Below, piece after piece: positions 1 to 7,477 of a DNA stretch of 9,689 bases; position 1 is the stretch's first letter, and every line of letters starts with the position of its first letter. The stretch comes from Bacteroidia bacterium (lineage in GTDB: Bacteria > Bacteroidota > Bacteroidia > Bacteroidales > UBA12481). A program made the translations under genes and the position numbers. Location: contig JAPLDV010000138.1 of assembly GCA_026391235.1 (NCBI GenBank), positions 1 to 9,689 of the forward strand, written 5' to 3'. The notes beneath the pieces were generated by a model. It had not been told where the DNA came from. It saw only the letters and a program-made list of their open reading frames with translations, and ran no database searches.

Positions 1-195
1 ATGGTTTTTATCAAGAAAAACGGGGAGCGTGTGTTTCTGCCCAGAGCCGTATCCACAGGTTTACCCTTCTCGATGAAGGCTAACCGGATGAGAGGGATCC
101 GACCGGTTGATACAGAAGGGAATGAGGCCGGACATGTTTATCCGGTCAATATTGATCTGATACTGGAATATAACTCGATGGAGGTAATTCTATAA
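1..195 (+). CDS. Small phage protein of unknown function upstream of portal (start uncertain)
   Basis: This is a 64-codon open frame that ends in TAA at 193-195. The ATG sits exactly at base 1 of the window, so the true start could lie further upstream and the protein could be longer. I do not recognise a family. The product is basic in its first half (KKNGER, KANRMRG), and its C-terminal half (YPVNIDLILEYNSMEVIL) looks like a folded beta/helix segment rather than random translation. Its stop overlaps the start of the portal-like gene by one base (TAATG), so the two are probably translationally coupled, and a phage packaging or head role is likely by position only. There are no signal peptide, membrane segment or catalytic motifs. 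Confidence 0.5.
   Translation: MVFIKKNGERVFLPRAVSTGLPFSMKANRMRGIRPVDTEGNEAGHVYPVNIDLILEYNSMEVIL
180..185 (+). promoter_or_regulatory. Shine-Dalgarno GGAGGT for the portal-like gene
   Basis: GGAGGT lies nine bases upstream of the ATG at 195. It is a textbook ribosome-binding site inside the end of the preceding gene. It supports 195 as the start of the portal-like protein. Bacteroidota genes often lack such strong sites, so it is worth recording. Confidence 0.55.
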
Positions 196-1274
196 TGACA
201 AAGATCCTTTGGAACAACGAGGGCACACCCCTGATGGCCTTCGGCGAAAAGGCTTTTATCTCCACCACCGGTTCACCGGCAATGGTTAAGCCGGCCAAAA
301 CCATTGAAGAACTGGATCAGAATGAGATTTACGACAAATACACCATCAGTCCGTGGGGATCAGGTAACGATTTCCCGGTTACCGCGTTGGATACCATCGG
401 TAAAACCGGAGTCCTGAACACCGGATTGAAATTCATCCGGAATTTCACCCTGGGACAGGGGATATTCCCCGTCCGGGTTACCGGTTACGATGATCAGGGG
501 AATGAGAAAATGGAAATAATCAATGATCCCAAACTCACCCGGTTCCTCGAAGGCAGGGTAGTACGGAGGTATATGGCCAACGCCCTACGTGATTATTTTA
601 AACTCGGCATCGCATTCCCACAGCTGATTCTCAATCAGGATGGCACCGAAATAGTTGGGATCAACACCATCAACGCTCAGCATTGCCGGCTAACCGAAGC
701 TCGCAACGGAGTGATTGAAAACTGCGTGGTGCATGGCAACTGGCCGGATCCACCGGTTTTACCTGCTGAAATCATTCCGGTACTGGATTCTTACGATCCA
801 TTGGCCGATCTGATCAACAAGAAAATAGCCAGAAAAGCAACCGCTAAATCATACATTTACCTGATTCGCGATGAATGGGGTAACGAAGATTATTACCCGC
901 TTCCGATCTGGTATTCAGCATTCCGTGCCGGATGGATCGATATAGCGAACCAGGTGCCCCTGTTCCTCAAAAAGGCTTATGCCAATCAGATCACCTGGCT
1001 CTGGCACGTGAAGATCCCTTATGCCTATTGGGATAAACGATTCCCAAAGAGCCAGTACAAAGACGATAAAACACGCATGCAACTCATACAGGCTGAGATG
1101 GACTCGATCGAACAATCACTGACCGGAACCGCCAATGCCAACAAAGGTGAGCGACGTTCAACTCCGCTTCCGCAATACCATATTAACCACCCTGGACACC
1201 GGTGCCGGTACCCGGAAAACACTTTCCTGATATGTTTTTCAAATCAACAGCCAATACAAAGCTCGAGGAAGTAA
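195..1274 (+). CDS. Phage portal-like protein, C-terminus lost by frameshift or deletion
   Basis: The 359-codon frame resembles portal proteins of Bacteroidetes phages, the dodecameric ring at the capsid vertex through which DNA passes. Supporting stretches are a hydrophobic 'NTGLKFIRNFTLGQGIFPV' near residues 75-95, 'RRYMANALRDYFKLGIAFPQ' near 125-143, and an aromatic-rich block near 235-275 (YYPLPIWYSAFRAGW, then NQITWLWHVKIP). Portal-like character continues to about residue 317 (TGTANANK). The last 42 residues (ERRSTPLPQYHINHPG...) are rich in His, Pro and Arg and look like out-of-frame translation. They also overlap the next gene by 43 bases, unlike the tight junctions elsewhere. Portals are usually 400-500 residues, so this one is short. 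The gene is probably broken. The portal assignment rests on pattern memory, not a search. Confidence 0.55.
   Translation: MTKILWNNEGTPLMAFGEKAFISTTGSPAMVKPAKTIEELDQNEIYDKYTISPWGSGNDFPVTALDTIGKTGVLNTGLKFIRNFTLGQGIFPVRVTGYDDQGNEKMEIINDPKLTRFLEGRVVRRYMANALRDYFKLGIAFPQLILNQDGTEIVGINTINAQHCRLTEARNGVIENCVVHGNWPDPPVLPAEIIPVLDSYDPLADLINKKIARKATAKSYIYLIRDEWGNEDYYPLPIWYSAFRAGWIDIANQVPLFLKKAYANQITWLWHVKIPYAYWDKRFPKSQYKDDKTRMQLIQAEMDSIEQSLTGTANANKGERRSTPLPQYHINHPGHRCRYPENTFLICFSNQQPIQSSRK
1144..1230 (+). other. Probable true gene end in the +1 frame (displaced C-terminal tail)
   Basis: In the +1 frame relative to the portal-like gene, bases 1144-1230 translate as a sensible protein tail (VSDVQLRFRNTILTTLDTG...RKTLS) that stops at TGA 1228-1230. 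That stop is one base before the ATG at 1232. Such spacing matches the tight gene junctions elsewhere in this operon, whereas the portal frame runs 43 bases into the next gene. I infer that the original upstream gene ended here. The frame was lost near 1140-1150, either by a small indel within one gene or by a larger deletion that joined the portal to the end of another gene. Confidence 0.5.
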
Positions 1275-2239
1275 GGCGCTACATTCCGGTCAGCCTTGCA
1301 ACCACGTTCTCGAACATCAGTCCGTTCATTCAATCGGCAGAAATCAATTATATCCTTCCGCTGCTGGGTCAGCCATTGTATGATCTGGTCATGGCATTTT
1401 ACTTGACACCATCGCCGCTACCCACCGGCATTACCTCCGGTATTGCTGCAAAATACACCATCCTGCTGGAACACATCCAGCGCTCATTGATCAACCTGAC
1501 CTACTGGGCATCCTTTGATTTCATGAATGTTTTGATGAATGATTCCGGGTTCCACCGCCAGGAGTCCGACACAGAAAAATCGTTGTTCAAATACCAGGAA
1601 GATTCCCTGAAAGCCGGATTCAAAAACAACGGGTTTGACGGACTGGATACCATGCTGGAATTCATCGAGGCAAACATGGCAGCTTTTCCACTTTTCGCTG
1701 AAAGCCCAAACTATACCGGGCGTAAAGCTTCTATCATTCCGAACACTGCCGTATTCAATAAGATATTTAACATCAACAATTCCCGCCTGGTTTTCTTAAA
1801 GATCAGCCGGTACATCACGCAGGTGGAAGATTTTGAGATTCAGGCGGTGCTCGGGGCAAGCCTGTATGCAAAGGTCAAATCGGAATTAGCCAAAGAACTG
1901 CCTGATGCCAAAGTCGCCGCACTGCTGCCATACATTCAAAAACCACTCGCACATCTCTCGATCGCCCGGGCCGGATTCACCCTCGGAGTCAACATCACCG
2001 ACAAAGGCCTGTTTTTCGAATCTCAAAACGCAACCCAGCAAAACTCGCAGGTAACAACCCCTTTATCTGATCAGCAATACTTTACATTATCCCGGTTTGC
2101 TGAAACCACTGGCCTGGCTTATATGGATATGCTCACCGGGTTCCTGTCGGCTAACCCGGCAGATTATCCGGAGTTTAACCCGCCCGGAGGATCACCGTTC
2201 ATTCGCAGCAATACCGACCGTAAAACAACCTGGGTATGA
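1232..2239 (+). CDS. DUF6712-like phage head-tail connector protein
   Basis: This 335-residue protein resembles the DUF6712 family of Bacteroidetes phages and is probably a head-completion or connector protein that docks under the portal. I chose the ATG at 1232 (MFFKSTANTK) over 1202 because the family starts with a short 'FK/FKD' segment and because 1232 follows the probable upstream stop by one base. Two half-domains are visible. 'ILPLLGQPLYDLV' near residues 41-53 is echoed by 'FEIQAVLGASLYAKV' near 201-215. Each is followed by a helical block (LLEHIQRSLINLTYW near 78-92; LLPYIQKPLAHLSIARAG near 231-248). The Pro-rich tail (PADYPEFNPPGGSPF) is probably disordered. It overlaps the next gene by ATGA. 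No transmembrane or signal segment is seen. Confidence 0.6.
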   Translation: MFFKSTANTKLEEVRRYIPVSLATTFSNISPFIQSAEINYILPLLGQPLYDLVMAFYLTPSPLPTGITSGIAAKYTILLEHIQRSLINLTYWASFDFMNVLMNDSGFHRQESDTEKSLFKYQEDSLKAGFKNNGFDGLDTMLEFIEANMAAFPLFAESPNYTGRKASIIPNTAVFNKIFNINNSRLVFLKISRYITQVEDFEIQAVLGASLYAKVKSELAKELPDAKVAALLPYIQKPLAHLSIARAGFTLGVNITDKGLFFESQNATQQNSQVTTPLSDQQYFTLSRFAETTGLAYMDMLTGFLSANPADYPEFNPPGGSPFIRSNTDRKTTWV

Positions 2240-2976
2240 CTTCCATAGAGATCAAATACCGCCCGATCCCCTGGCTAAAATATACCAGACGCATACTTTG
2301 CTCCCATCCCGATGACTGGGAGGAGTTGACTCCCGCTCAGTTCATCTCGGCAGCATGCGTGTTTAAGGAAACCATATCCGATGACAACCTCATTGCTTCC
2401 ATGCTGAACATTAGGAAACGGATCGTCCGAAAACTCTCGCCTTACCAAAAACTTCGCATCATTGAACTGCTCAGGTTCCTGGAAACATTCAGGCCCTGCT
2501 TTGAATTTATCCTGCCCCGGATTGCCGGATATAAAGCCCCTAAACCCCGGCTCAAGGATGAAACCTTTGGCTGCTTCATCTTTGCCGAAACCTACTTCGA
2601 GCGGTACGCTTCAACCAGCGAACCGGAATTTCTATCCAAATTCATCGCCTGCTTTTACCGGGATGGCCCCTTCAAAGAGTCCGATATCACCGGCCGTGCC
2701 GGTATCATCGCCAAACAACCGCTCATCACTCAGGAGGCCATCTATATAAACTATATCCTGATCCGGGAATGGTACACCCTGGAGTATCCTCTGGTATTCA
2801 AGCCGGCCGCGGATCAATCTGAAAAGGAAAAATCATCCTGGCTGGATGTGTACGACATCCTCCTGGGCGATGATATCGTCAAAGAGGAAGAATATGCAAA
2901 CCTGCCGATATCAACGGTTCTGAGGTATCTGAACAAAAAAATCAAACAGGATCGCCATGAAAGCAAAGTTCGCTGA
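2236..2976 (+). CDS. Uncharacterised phage morphogenesis protein (246 aa)
   Basis: I do not recognise a named family. The 246-residue product is soluble and largely helical. It has a basic, aromatic N-terminus (KYRPIPWLKYTRR), a Lys/Arg-rich helix near 57-72, a central region rich in Phe and Cys (residues 85-150) and a charged C-terminus with the motif 'LLGDDIVKEEEYANLPISTV' near 208-227 followed by basic residues. The start overlaps the connector gene's stop (ATGA), so translation is coupled. It lies between a connector and tail-terminator/neck-like genes, so a head-tail joining or tail-assembly (chaperone-like) role is possible. The chaperone idea is weak because two genes separate it from the tape measure. 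Confidence 0.65.
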   Translation: MTSIEIKYRPIPWLKYTRRILCSHPDDWEELTPAQFISAACVFKETISDDNLIASMLNIRKRIVRKLSPYQKLRIIELLRFLETFRPCFEFILPRIAGYKAPKPRLKDETFGCFIFAETYFERYASTSEPEFLSKFIACFYRDGPFKESDITGRAGIIAKQPLITQEAIYINYILIREWYTLEYPLVFKPAADQSEKEKSSWLDVYDILLGDDIVKEEEYANLPISTVLRYLNKKIKQDRHESKVR

Positions 2977-3463
2977 GCTGGTTGCCTATTTCGAAAACCT
3001 TGCAGCCGCTCACTCACTCATCCGGCACCAGATTGGTGAAAAACATTTCTTCCGCTTTGAACTGGAAGAAATGCTTACCGGCATGCGCTCGGGAGTAAAC
3101 TATCCGGCCATTATCCTGGAAGGATATGACTTTAACTTTGTCGATGGCGATTCGGATAACGTGCACAAGAGAATAAATTGTGCATTCTCGATTATCGGCA
3201 AAGTCTCAGACAAAGGAGATTATGATGCCATCCACGCCCTGTGGGATTCGTTGGAAGAGATCGGGGATGAAATCATCGTGAGGATACTCCATGATAAAAG
3301 GGAGAGGAAAACCGGTTGCCTGGCCTACTTCCACATCCGGAATGTAAGCGGGGCCCCGCTTACGGATGTCAACCTCATTCATTACGGGTTCCGCTATGAA
3401 TTCCAACTGTCATGGCCACTGTCCAACGATATAGATCCGGAGGTATGGCAAGATGCCGGATAA
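2957..3463 (+). CDS. Tail-terminator-like / neck protein (168 aa)
   Basis: This 168-residue protein is acidic overall. It has the size and layout of small phage tail-terminator (tail-completion) proteins: an N-terminal helix (FAELVAYFENLAAAHSLI), a beta-strand core (YPAIILEGYDFNFVD near 50-64; INCAFSIIGKV near 73-83), a helix (YDAIHALWDSLEEIGDEII near 89-107) and final strands ending 'YGFRYEFQLSWPLS'. Such proteins cap the tail tube and join it to the head. The start at 2957 lies inside the end of the preceding gene (20-base overlap), with AGGA five bases before the ATG. The functional call is inferred from size, predicted fold and position. A generic neck protein is the main alternative. Confidence 0.5.
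   Translation: MKAKFAELVAYFENLAAAHSLIRHQIGEKHFFRFELEEMLTGMRSGVNYPAIILEGYDFNFVDGDSDNVHKRINCAFSIIGKVSDKGDYDAIHALWDSLEEIGDEIIVRILHDKRERKTGCLAYFHIRNVSGAPLTDVNLIHYGFRYEFQLSWPLSNDIDPEVWQDAG
3439..3444 (+). promoter_or_regulatory. Shine-Dalgarno GGAGGT for the gp10-like gene
   Basis: GGAGGT lies eight bases before the ATG at 3453, within the end of the upstream coding region. It decides the start of the 153-residue protein. Together with the site before the portal-like gene, it shows that some genes in this operon carry strong ribosome-binding sites. Confidence 0.5.
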
Positions 3464-3914
3464 CCAGCAAACCGATGAGTTCAACAAGGAAGTCATTCAA
3501 TGGGGATTCCGGACGCGGAGCCTGCTGAAAAGCAGCATCGCATCGCTCTCGATGAAAGGCAAAGGCGATCTGATGCGGCAGCTTCAGATGAAAACCAGGA
3601 AAGACTTTGGCGAAATTGACCGCGTCATTTTCAACTTCCCCCGTCATGGGGCATTTTTCCATAAAGGTGTAGGCCGTGGGTATATCATAGTAGCAGGCCG
3701 GGTAATCCGCGGTCAGCGCAACAATACATCCAAACACGGCAAGAACACCGAGGAAAATATCACCCGGCATCTGAATACCGATCCGATCCGGCGCCAACCG
3801 AAAGCCTGGTTCACCCCGGTTTTTGAACGCGAAATTCCAAAACTGGCCGACATCATTACCCGATTGAAAGCCGATTCGATTCTCGATTCCAACACTTTCA
3901 AACTCCGAGTATAA
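3453..3914 (+). CDS. HK97 gp10-like / virion-morphogenesis neck protein (153 aa)
   Basis: This small basic protein overlaps the upstream gene by 11 bases and the tape measure by one base (TAATG). It has the look of gp10-like or minor head-tail joining proteins. There is a helical N-terminus, a basic segment (MKGKGDLMRQLQMKTRKDFG), a 'FPRHGAFFHKGVGRGY' segment near residues 62-77, and the characteristic ending 'PKAWFTPVFEREIPKLADII' near 119-138. In that ending an aromatic/Pro motif precedes an amphipathic helix, much like the 'RPFL.PAFE' end of gp10 proteins. It probably acts at the neck between connector and tail terminator. The assignment rests on motif resemblance and position, without a search. 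Confidence 0.5.
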   Translation: MPDNQQTDEFNKEVIQWGFRTRSLLKSSIASLSMKGKGDLMRQLQMKTRKDFGEIDRVIFNFPRHGAFFHKGVGRGYIIVAGRVIRGQRNNTSKHGKNTEENITRHLNTDPIRRQPKAWFTPVFEREIPKLADIITRLKADSILDSNTFKLRV

Positions 3915-6900
3915 TGGCAAGAGAATACACCCGGGAGATTTACCTGTATATCAATGGCAAGCAGGTAAACAACGATATCAAAAGCATTCGCACCGAAATG
4001 ACCCAGTTGGTTAACCAACAAGCCAAAATGATCATCGGATCCAAAGAGTATGTAGAGGCTGCCAAAAAAATCAAAGCCCTGAAGGCAGTGCTCAATGAGC
4101 ATGCCGCTTCCTTAAAAGAGGTCGACCGCTCCTGGGGAGCAGCCATGAACCGGATCGGTGACCAGTTCAACCGGTTCCAGACATTAGGCATGGCCGTGAT
4201 CGGGGCAACGGTCGGAGTCATTGCCGGATTCATGAAAACGGCAGAGGCTGCCAACCTGTTCGAGGAACGCCTGGACAACCTCTCCGCCCTGACCGGGTTA
4301 AACGGGAAAGAGCTAGAATGGCTCGGGGTGAAAGCAAAGGAAACATCCGTATCGATCACCGAATCCGGAGTGAGAATAAAACAATCGGCCACCGATATTC
4401 TGGATGCCTATACCAAGATGGGATCCCAGCGGCCGGAGCTGTTGAAAGATAAAGAAGCTCTGGCTGCGGTTACCGAAGCGGCCATCATCCTGTCGGAAGC
4501 CGGCAAAATGGAACTCGAACCGGCCACGGCTGCCCTGGCAACCACGATGAACCAGTTCAACCTCGAGGCACGGGATGCCAACCGGATCATTAACACCATA
4601 GCCGCCGGTTCAAAAGTGGGTGCCGGGGAAATCCCTTACCTGACGGAGGTTATTGAAAAGTCGGGAACCACGGCCAACCTGATGGGAATATCCATTGAAC
4701 AGATGGTGGGAACCATCGAAGCCATTGCCCCGAAGTTTGCCGAGGCCCGGCGGGCCGGGACCGCACTTGATAGGGTCCTGCTGAAGATGCGTGAAAAAGG
4801 CATCGGCATGAAAGACGGCGTGTTTGATCTCAACCGGGCAATAGATGAACTCCGGATCCGGTTCGCCAATGGGGAATCTTCCGCGGCATTGTTCGGAGTC
4901 GAGCAATCCAAGATGGGCGAGATCCTGGTCATGAACCAGGGCGACATGAACAAATACACGGGTGAGGTAACCAATACCTCCATCGCTTTTGAACAGGCCG
5001 GCAAGAATACCAACAACATGGCCGCCAAACTCGCCCAGGCGAAAAACAAGGTGGCGCTGATGTATATCGAAATCGGTGAAAAGCTGGCCCCGGCAGTCAT
5101 CCGGTCGACCAACGCGTTCAACTATTTCCTGAAAGCATTGATGGCATTGCCGCAGTTTATCAGAAACAACCAGATTCTACTGGTTGCCCTCTTGGGAGCC
5201 ATCCTCTCCTATAACGGTGCTCTCCTTAAGAGCATCGCCATTTCGATCGCAGATACCGCAATCCGGATAAAGGCAGCAATCGTGCTCAAAGCATCCATTG
5301 CCTCCAGGGCGCTGGAGGCCCAGATGACAATGGTTCAGGCAACACAAACAAAGGCCCTGACCATATGGCAGCGAGCCGCCGTGACCGTTCAATGGGCGCT
5401 CAATGCCGCCATGACTGCCAATCCCGTGGGGTTGGTCATTGCCGGAATCACTGCACTGGTGCTGGCATTGATGTATTTCAGTAAGAATTCCAGGGAAAAC
5501 CTCATCCTGGAAGCATCCAAAAAAACGCTCACCGAGGATCTGACTGTCGCGAATAAGGCACTCAAGGTAACCTACGATGAAATCGGTACCCAGATCGGAA
5601 AGCTCAATGAGCTGAGCGTTCTGGAAAAAACCCAGCTGGACTCCAAACTCGAGATGACAATCGCTCAGGCCGAGGCCGAGCTCGATTTGCTTTCCATCCG
5701 GCGAAACGCCATCAAAGTTGACAGCACGAAAATCAAGACCGGGCAGTTCATCGGAAATCTTTTCAATCCGGATAAACTCAAAGAAAAAGCCCGGGCAAAT
5801 GCGCTGGAAGCCGTGGCACCCCTTGATGCCATTATCCTGGAACAAAAAGACAGAATACAATCCTTACGGGATCAGAGAACGGAATTAACAAACATCCTGG
5901 ATGCCGAAAGTGCCGGGGATGTCATCGGTTCGGGTACTACCGTGGAACTTGAATCAAAACTGAATAAGTACACCACCGCCCTTAAAAATGTTACCAGGGG
6001 CAGCGAGGAGTATATCCGGGTGCAGAAAAAAATAAAGGACGTAGAAGCTGAACTCGCCAAGGAAAGAGGAGCCGCCGATTCTCCTGCCGGGGAGAAATTC
6101 GATCGCGCGAAAGATCTTGCTGACATCGAAAAATTCCATAATGATCAGCTCCTGATTATCAAAAGCAGTTACGCCCGGGGATTATCCGATAAACAAGCGT
6201 ACACCAATCAATCAGAACAGGAAGATATCCGCTACCTGGCAGCATCGACAGCCAAACTCAAGGCTCTCGGTCAGGAGACCATCGCCGAACAGCTTAAAAT
6301 ACAAGACGCTCTTATCGCAATTAAGGAGGAACAGGATAAGCAGCTCGCGGAATTGACCAAATCCCTCGACGATCAAACCGCCGATATGTTCAAGGTTTGG
6401 GATGAGGAGAACGAGGCATTTATTAAAACCATTCAGGATAACCCCCGGTTTACCGATGCTCAAAAACAAAACGTCCTGGAATATCAGTACTGGCTCGAAA
6501 CCAATGCGCAGGGGCAACGTGATAAGCTCAAACAGGAACTCGCTGAAAACATCATCTCCCAAACCGAGTATTACGACAAAATCAAGGCCCTTGACAAGGA
6601 TGCCGCCGACAAGAAGCTCCAGAACATCGAGAAATGGGCAGGTGCAGCCACCGGACTTGCATCAGCCGTGGGCCAGTTTATGGAGGCTCAGAAAAACCGT
6701 GAACTTGCCGCCGCCGGCAAGGATGATAAGAAAAAGGAGGCCATTGAAAAGAAATATGCCAAACGGCAGAAAACCATCGCCATTGCCCAGACCCTGATCG
6801 AGGGAATACTGGAAATCGCAAGAATCAACTCCAATCCCGTAGTGAATCTTGACGTTACACAGGCACTTCGCCTGATATTAACCGGTTTGGCCGTGGCCCG

Positions 6901-7432
6901 GACCGCCGGGTCCATTGCAATCATTCAATCTCAACAGTTTGAAAAGGGTAAGTATCCGGTGATGGGTGCCAATGATAAACAGATCTATCAGGCATCCGTT
7001 CTGGGGAAGGTCCGCACCGGAATCTATAACAAGCCGACGCTCGGGCTGTTTTCCGAAAAGGAACCTGAGATCGTGATTGACGGTCCGACCACACGGAATA
7101 TCAGGGCAAATTTCCCGGAAATATTAAGCGCGATTCAATCGGCCCGGGTAAACCAGTATTCTCATGGATTGTATCCCGACCGACGGGAACCCGGACATCA
7201 GCCATCACAGAAGATAGTCAGGGTAAACCAGTATGCTGACGGAGCATACCCAGACCCCGGAACAGCCGAATCACAGTCATCCATCCAGATAGCAGCACTA
7301 TTACAGGCAAACATGCAGATGATGAGGCAGGTAATCCTATCCCATGAAACCCCGGGAACCGTCAGCTTTAAATCCATCCGGGATACCCAGGCAGAGTATG
7401 AAGTAATAAAGAGAAGATCAACGGTTTATTAA
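3914..7432 (+). CDS. Phage tail tape measure protein, TP901 family (1172 aa)
   Basis: This is the tape measure, which sets tail length and passes through the tube during infection. A charged N-terminal coiled-coil segment (residues 1-85) is followed by a hydrophobic stretch (about 89-106, GMAVIGATVGVIAGF). The TP901/PhageMin_Tail core spans about 110-400, with typical patterns (FEERLDNLSALTGL, ATTMNQFNLEA, MVGTIEAIAPKFAEA, LFGVEQSKMGEIL). Two hydrophobic segments lie near 420-445 and 503-523. A long Lys/Glu/Gln-rich coiled coil follows (about 535-950). The C-terminus carries the Bacteroidetes-type module 'FEKGKYPVMG' through 'GLFSEKEPEIVIDGPTTRN' (about 1008-1070) and a short repeat. The start is set by the TAATG overlap with the gp10-like gene. 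The protein appears intact, but no baseplate or fibre genes follow it. Confidence 0.9.
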   Translation: MAREYTREIYLYINGKQVNNDIKSIRTEMTQLVNQQAKMIIGSKEYVEAAKKIKALKAVLNEHAASLKEVDRSWGAAMNRIGDQFNRFQTLGMAVIGATVGVIAGFMKTAEAANLFEERLDNLSALTGLNGKELEWLGVKAKETSVSITESGVRIKQSATDILDAYTKMGSQRPELLKDKEALAAVTEAAIILSEAGKMELEPATAALATTMNQFNLEARDANRIINTIAAGSKVGAGEIPYLTEVIEKSGTTANLMGISIEQMVGTIEAIAPKFAEARRAGTALDRVLLKMREKGIGMKDGVFDLNRAIDELRIRFANGESSAALFGVEQSKMGEILVMNQGDMNKYTGEVTNTSIAFEQAGKNTNNMAAKLAQAKNKVALMYIEIGEKLAPAVIRSTNAFNYFLKALMALPQFIRNNQILLVALLGAILSYNGALLKSIAISIADTAIRIKAAIVLKASIASRALEAQMTMVQATQTKALTIWQRAAVTVQWALNAAMTANPVGLVIAGITALVLALMYFSKNSRENLILEASKKTLTEDLTVANKALKVTYDEIGTQIGKLNELSVLEKTQLDSKLEMTIAQAEAELDLLSIRRNAIKVDSTKIKTGQFIGNLFNPDKLKEKARANALEAVAPLDAIILEQKDRIQSLRDQRTELTNILDAESAGDVIGSGTTVELESKLNKYTTALKNVTRGSEEYIRVQKKIKDVEAELAKERGAADSPAGEKFDRAKDLADIEKFHNDQLLIIKSSYARGLSDKQAYTNQSEQEDIRYLAASTAKLKALGQETIAEQLKIQDALIAIKEEQDKQLAELTKSLDDQTADMFKVWDEENEAFIKTIQDNPRFTDAQKQNVLEYQYWLETNAQGQRDKLKQELAENIISQTEYYDKIKALDKDAADKKLQNIEKWAGAATGLASAVGQFMEAQKNRELAAAGKDDKKKEAIEKKYAKRQKTIAIAQTLIEGILEIARINSNPVVNLDVTQALRLILTGLAVARTAGSIAIIQSQQFEKGKYPVMGANDKQIYQASVLGKVRTGIYNKPTLGLFSEKEPEIVIDGPTTRNIRANFPEILSAIQSARVNQYSHGLYPDRREPGHQPSQKIVRVNQYADGAYPDPGTAESQSSIQIAALLQANMQMMRQVILSHETPGTVSFKSIRDTQAEYEVIKRRSTVY
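7145..7255 (+). repeat. Short degenerate direct repeat in the tape-measure C-terminus
   Basis: Two 36-base units, 7145-7180 and 7220-7255, encode RVNQYSHGLYPD and RVNQYADGAYPD. They begin 75 bases apart, in frame. The shared pattern Q-(F/Y)-x-x-G-x-YP also occurs once upstream, in QQFEKGKYP near residue 1008. The first half of each unit (GGTAAACCAGTAT) is nearly identical at DNA level. This looks like a small in-frame duplication of a surface or docking motif at the end of the protein. Confidence 0.6.
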
Positions 7433-7463
7433 ATCAGGGATTACGGCCATTGCAAGGTTTTCC

Positions 7464-7477
7464 GCATCACGCATCAC
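7464..7477. repeat. Tandem heptamer GCATCAC x2 near the phage/intron junction
   Basis: GCATCAC occurs twice in tandem, followed by GTTTCATGCGAC. On the minus strand the sequence can fold as CGCAT-loop-ATGCG with the adjacent CATGCG. It lies 32 bases past the tape-measure stop, where phage coding sequence gives way to the structured minus-strand region. It could mark the recombination joint, but a chance repeat is also possible. Confidence 0.4.

Noticed and set aside
1202..1231. ATG/upstream extension at 1202 for the connector gene
   Set aside because: The ten extra residues (MPVPGKHFPD) overlap the likely upstream C-terminus. The family start pattern (FFK...) and the one-base spacing after TGA 1230 favour 1232.
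3375..3920. 181-codon open frame on the minus strand across the gp10-like gene
   Set aside because: It lies wholly antisense to plausible phage genes (2957-3463, 3453-3914) with tight overlaps, and its translation is His/Cys/Phe-rich without recognisable domains. It is a shadow of the real coding strand.
5177..5860. 227-codon minus-strand frame inside the tape measure
   Set aside because: The translation is Cys/Gly/His-rich low-quality sequence opposite a well-supported tape-measure gene. Long antisense frames are common in such coding regions.
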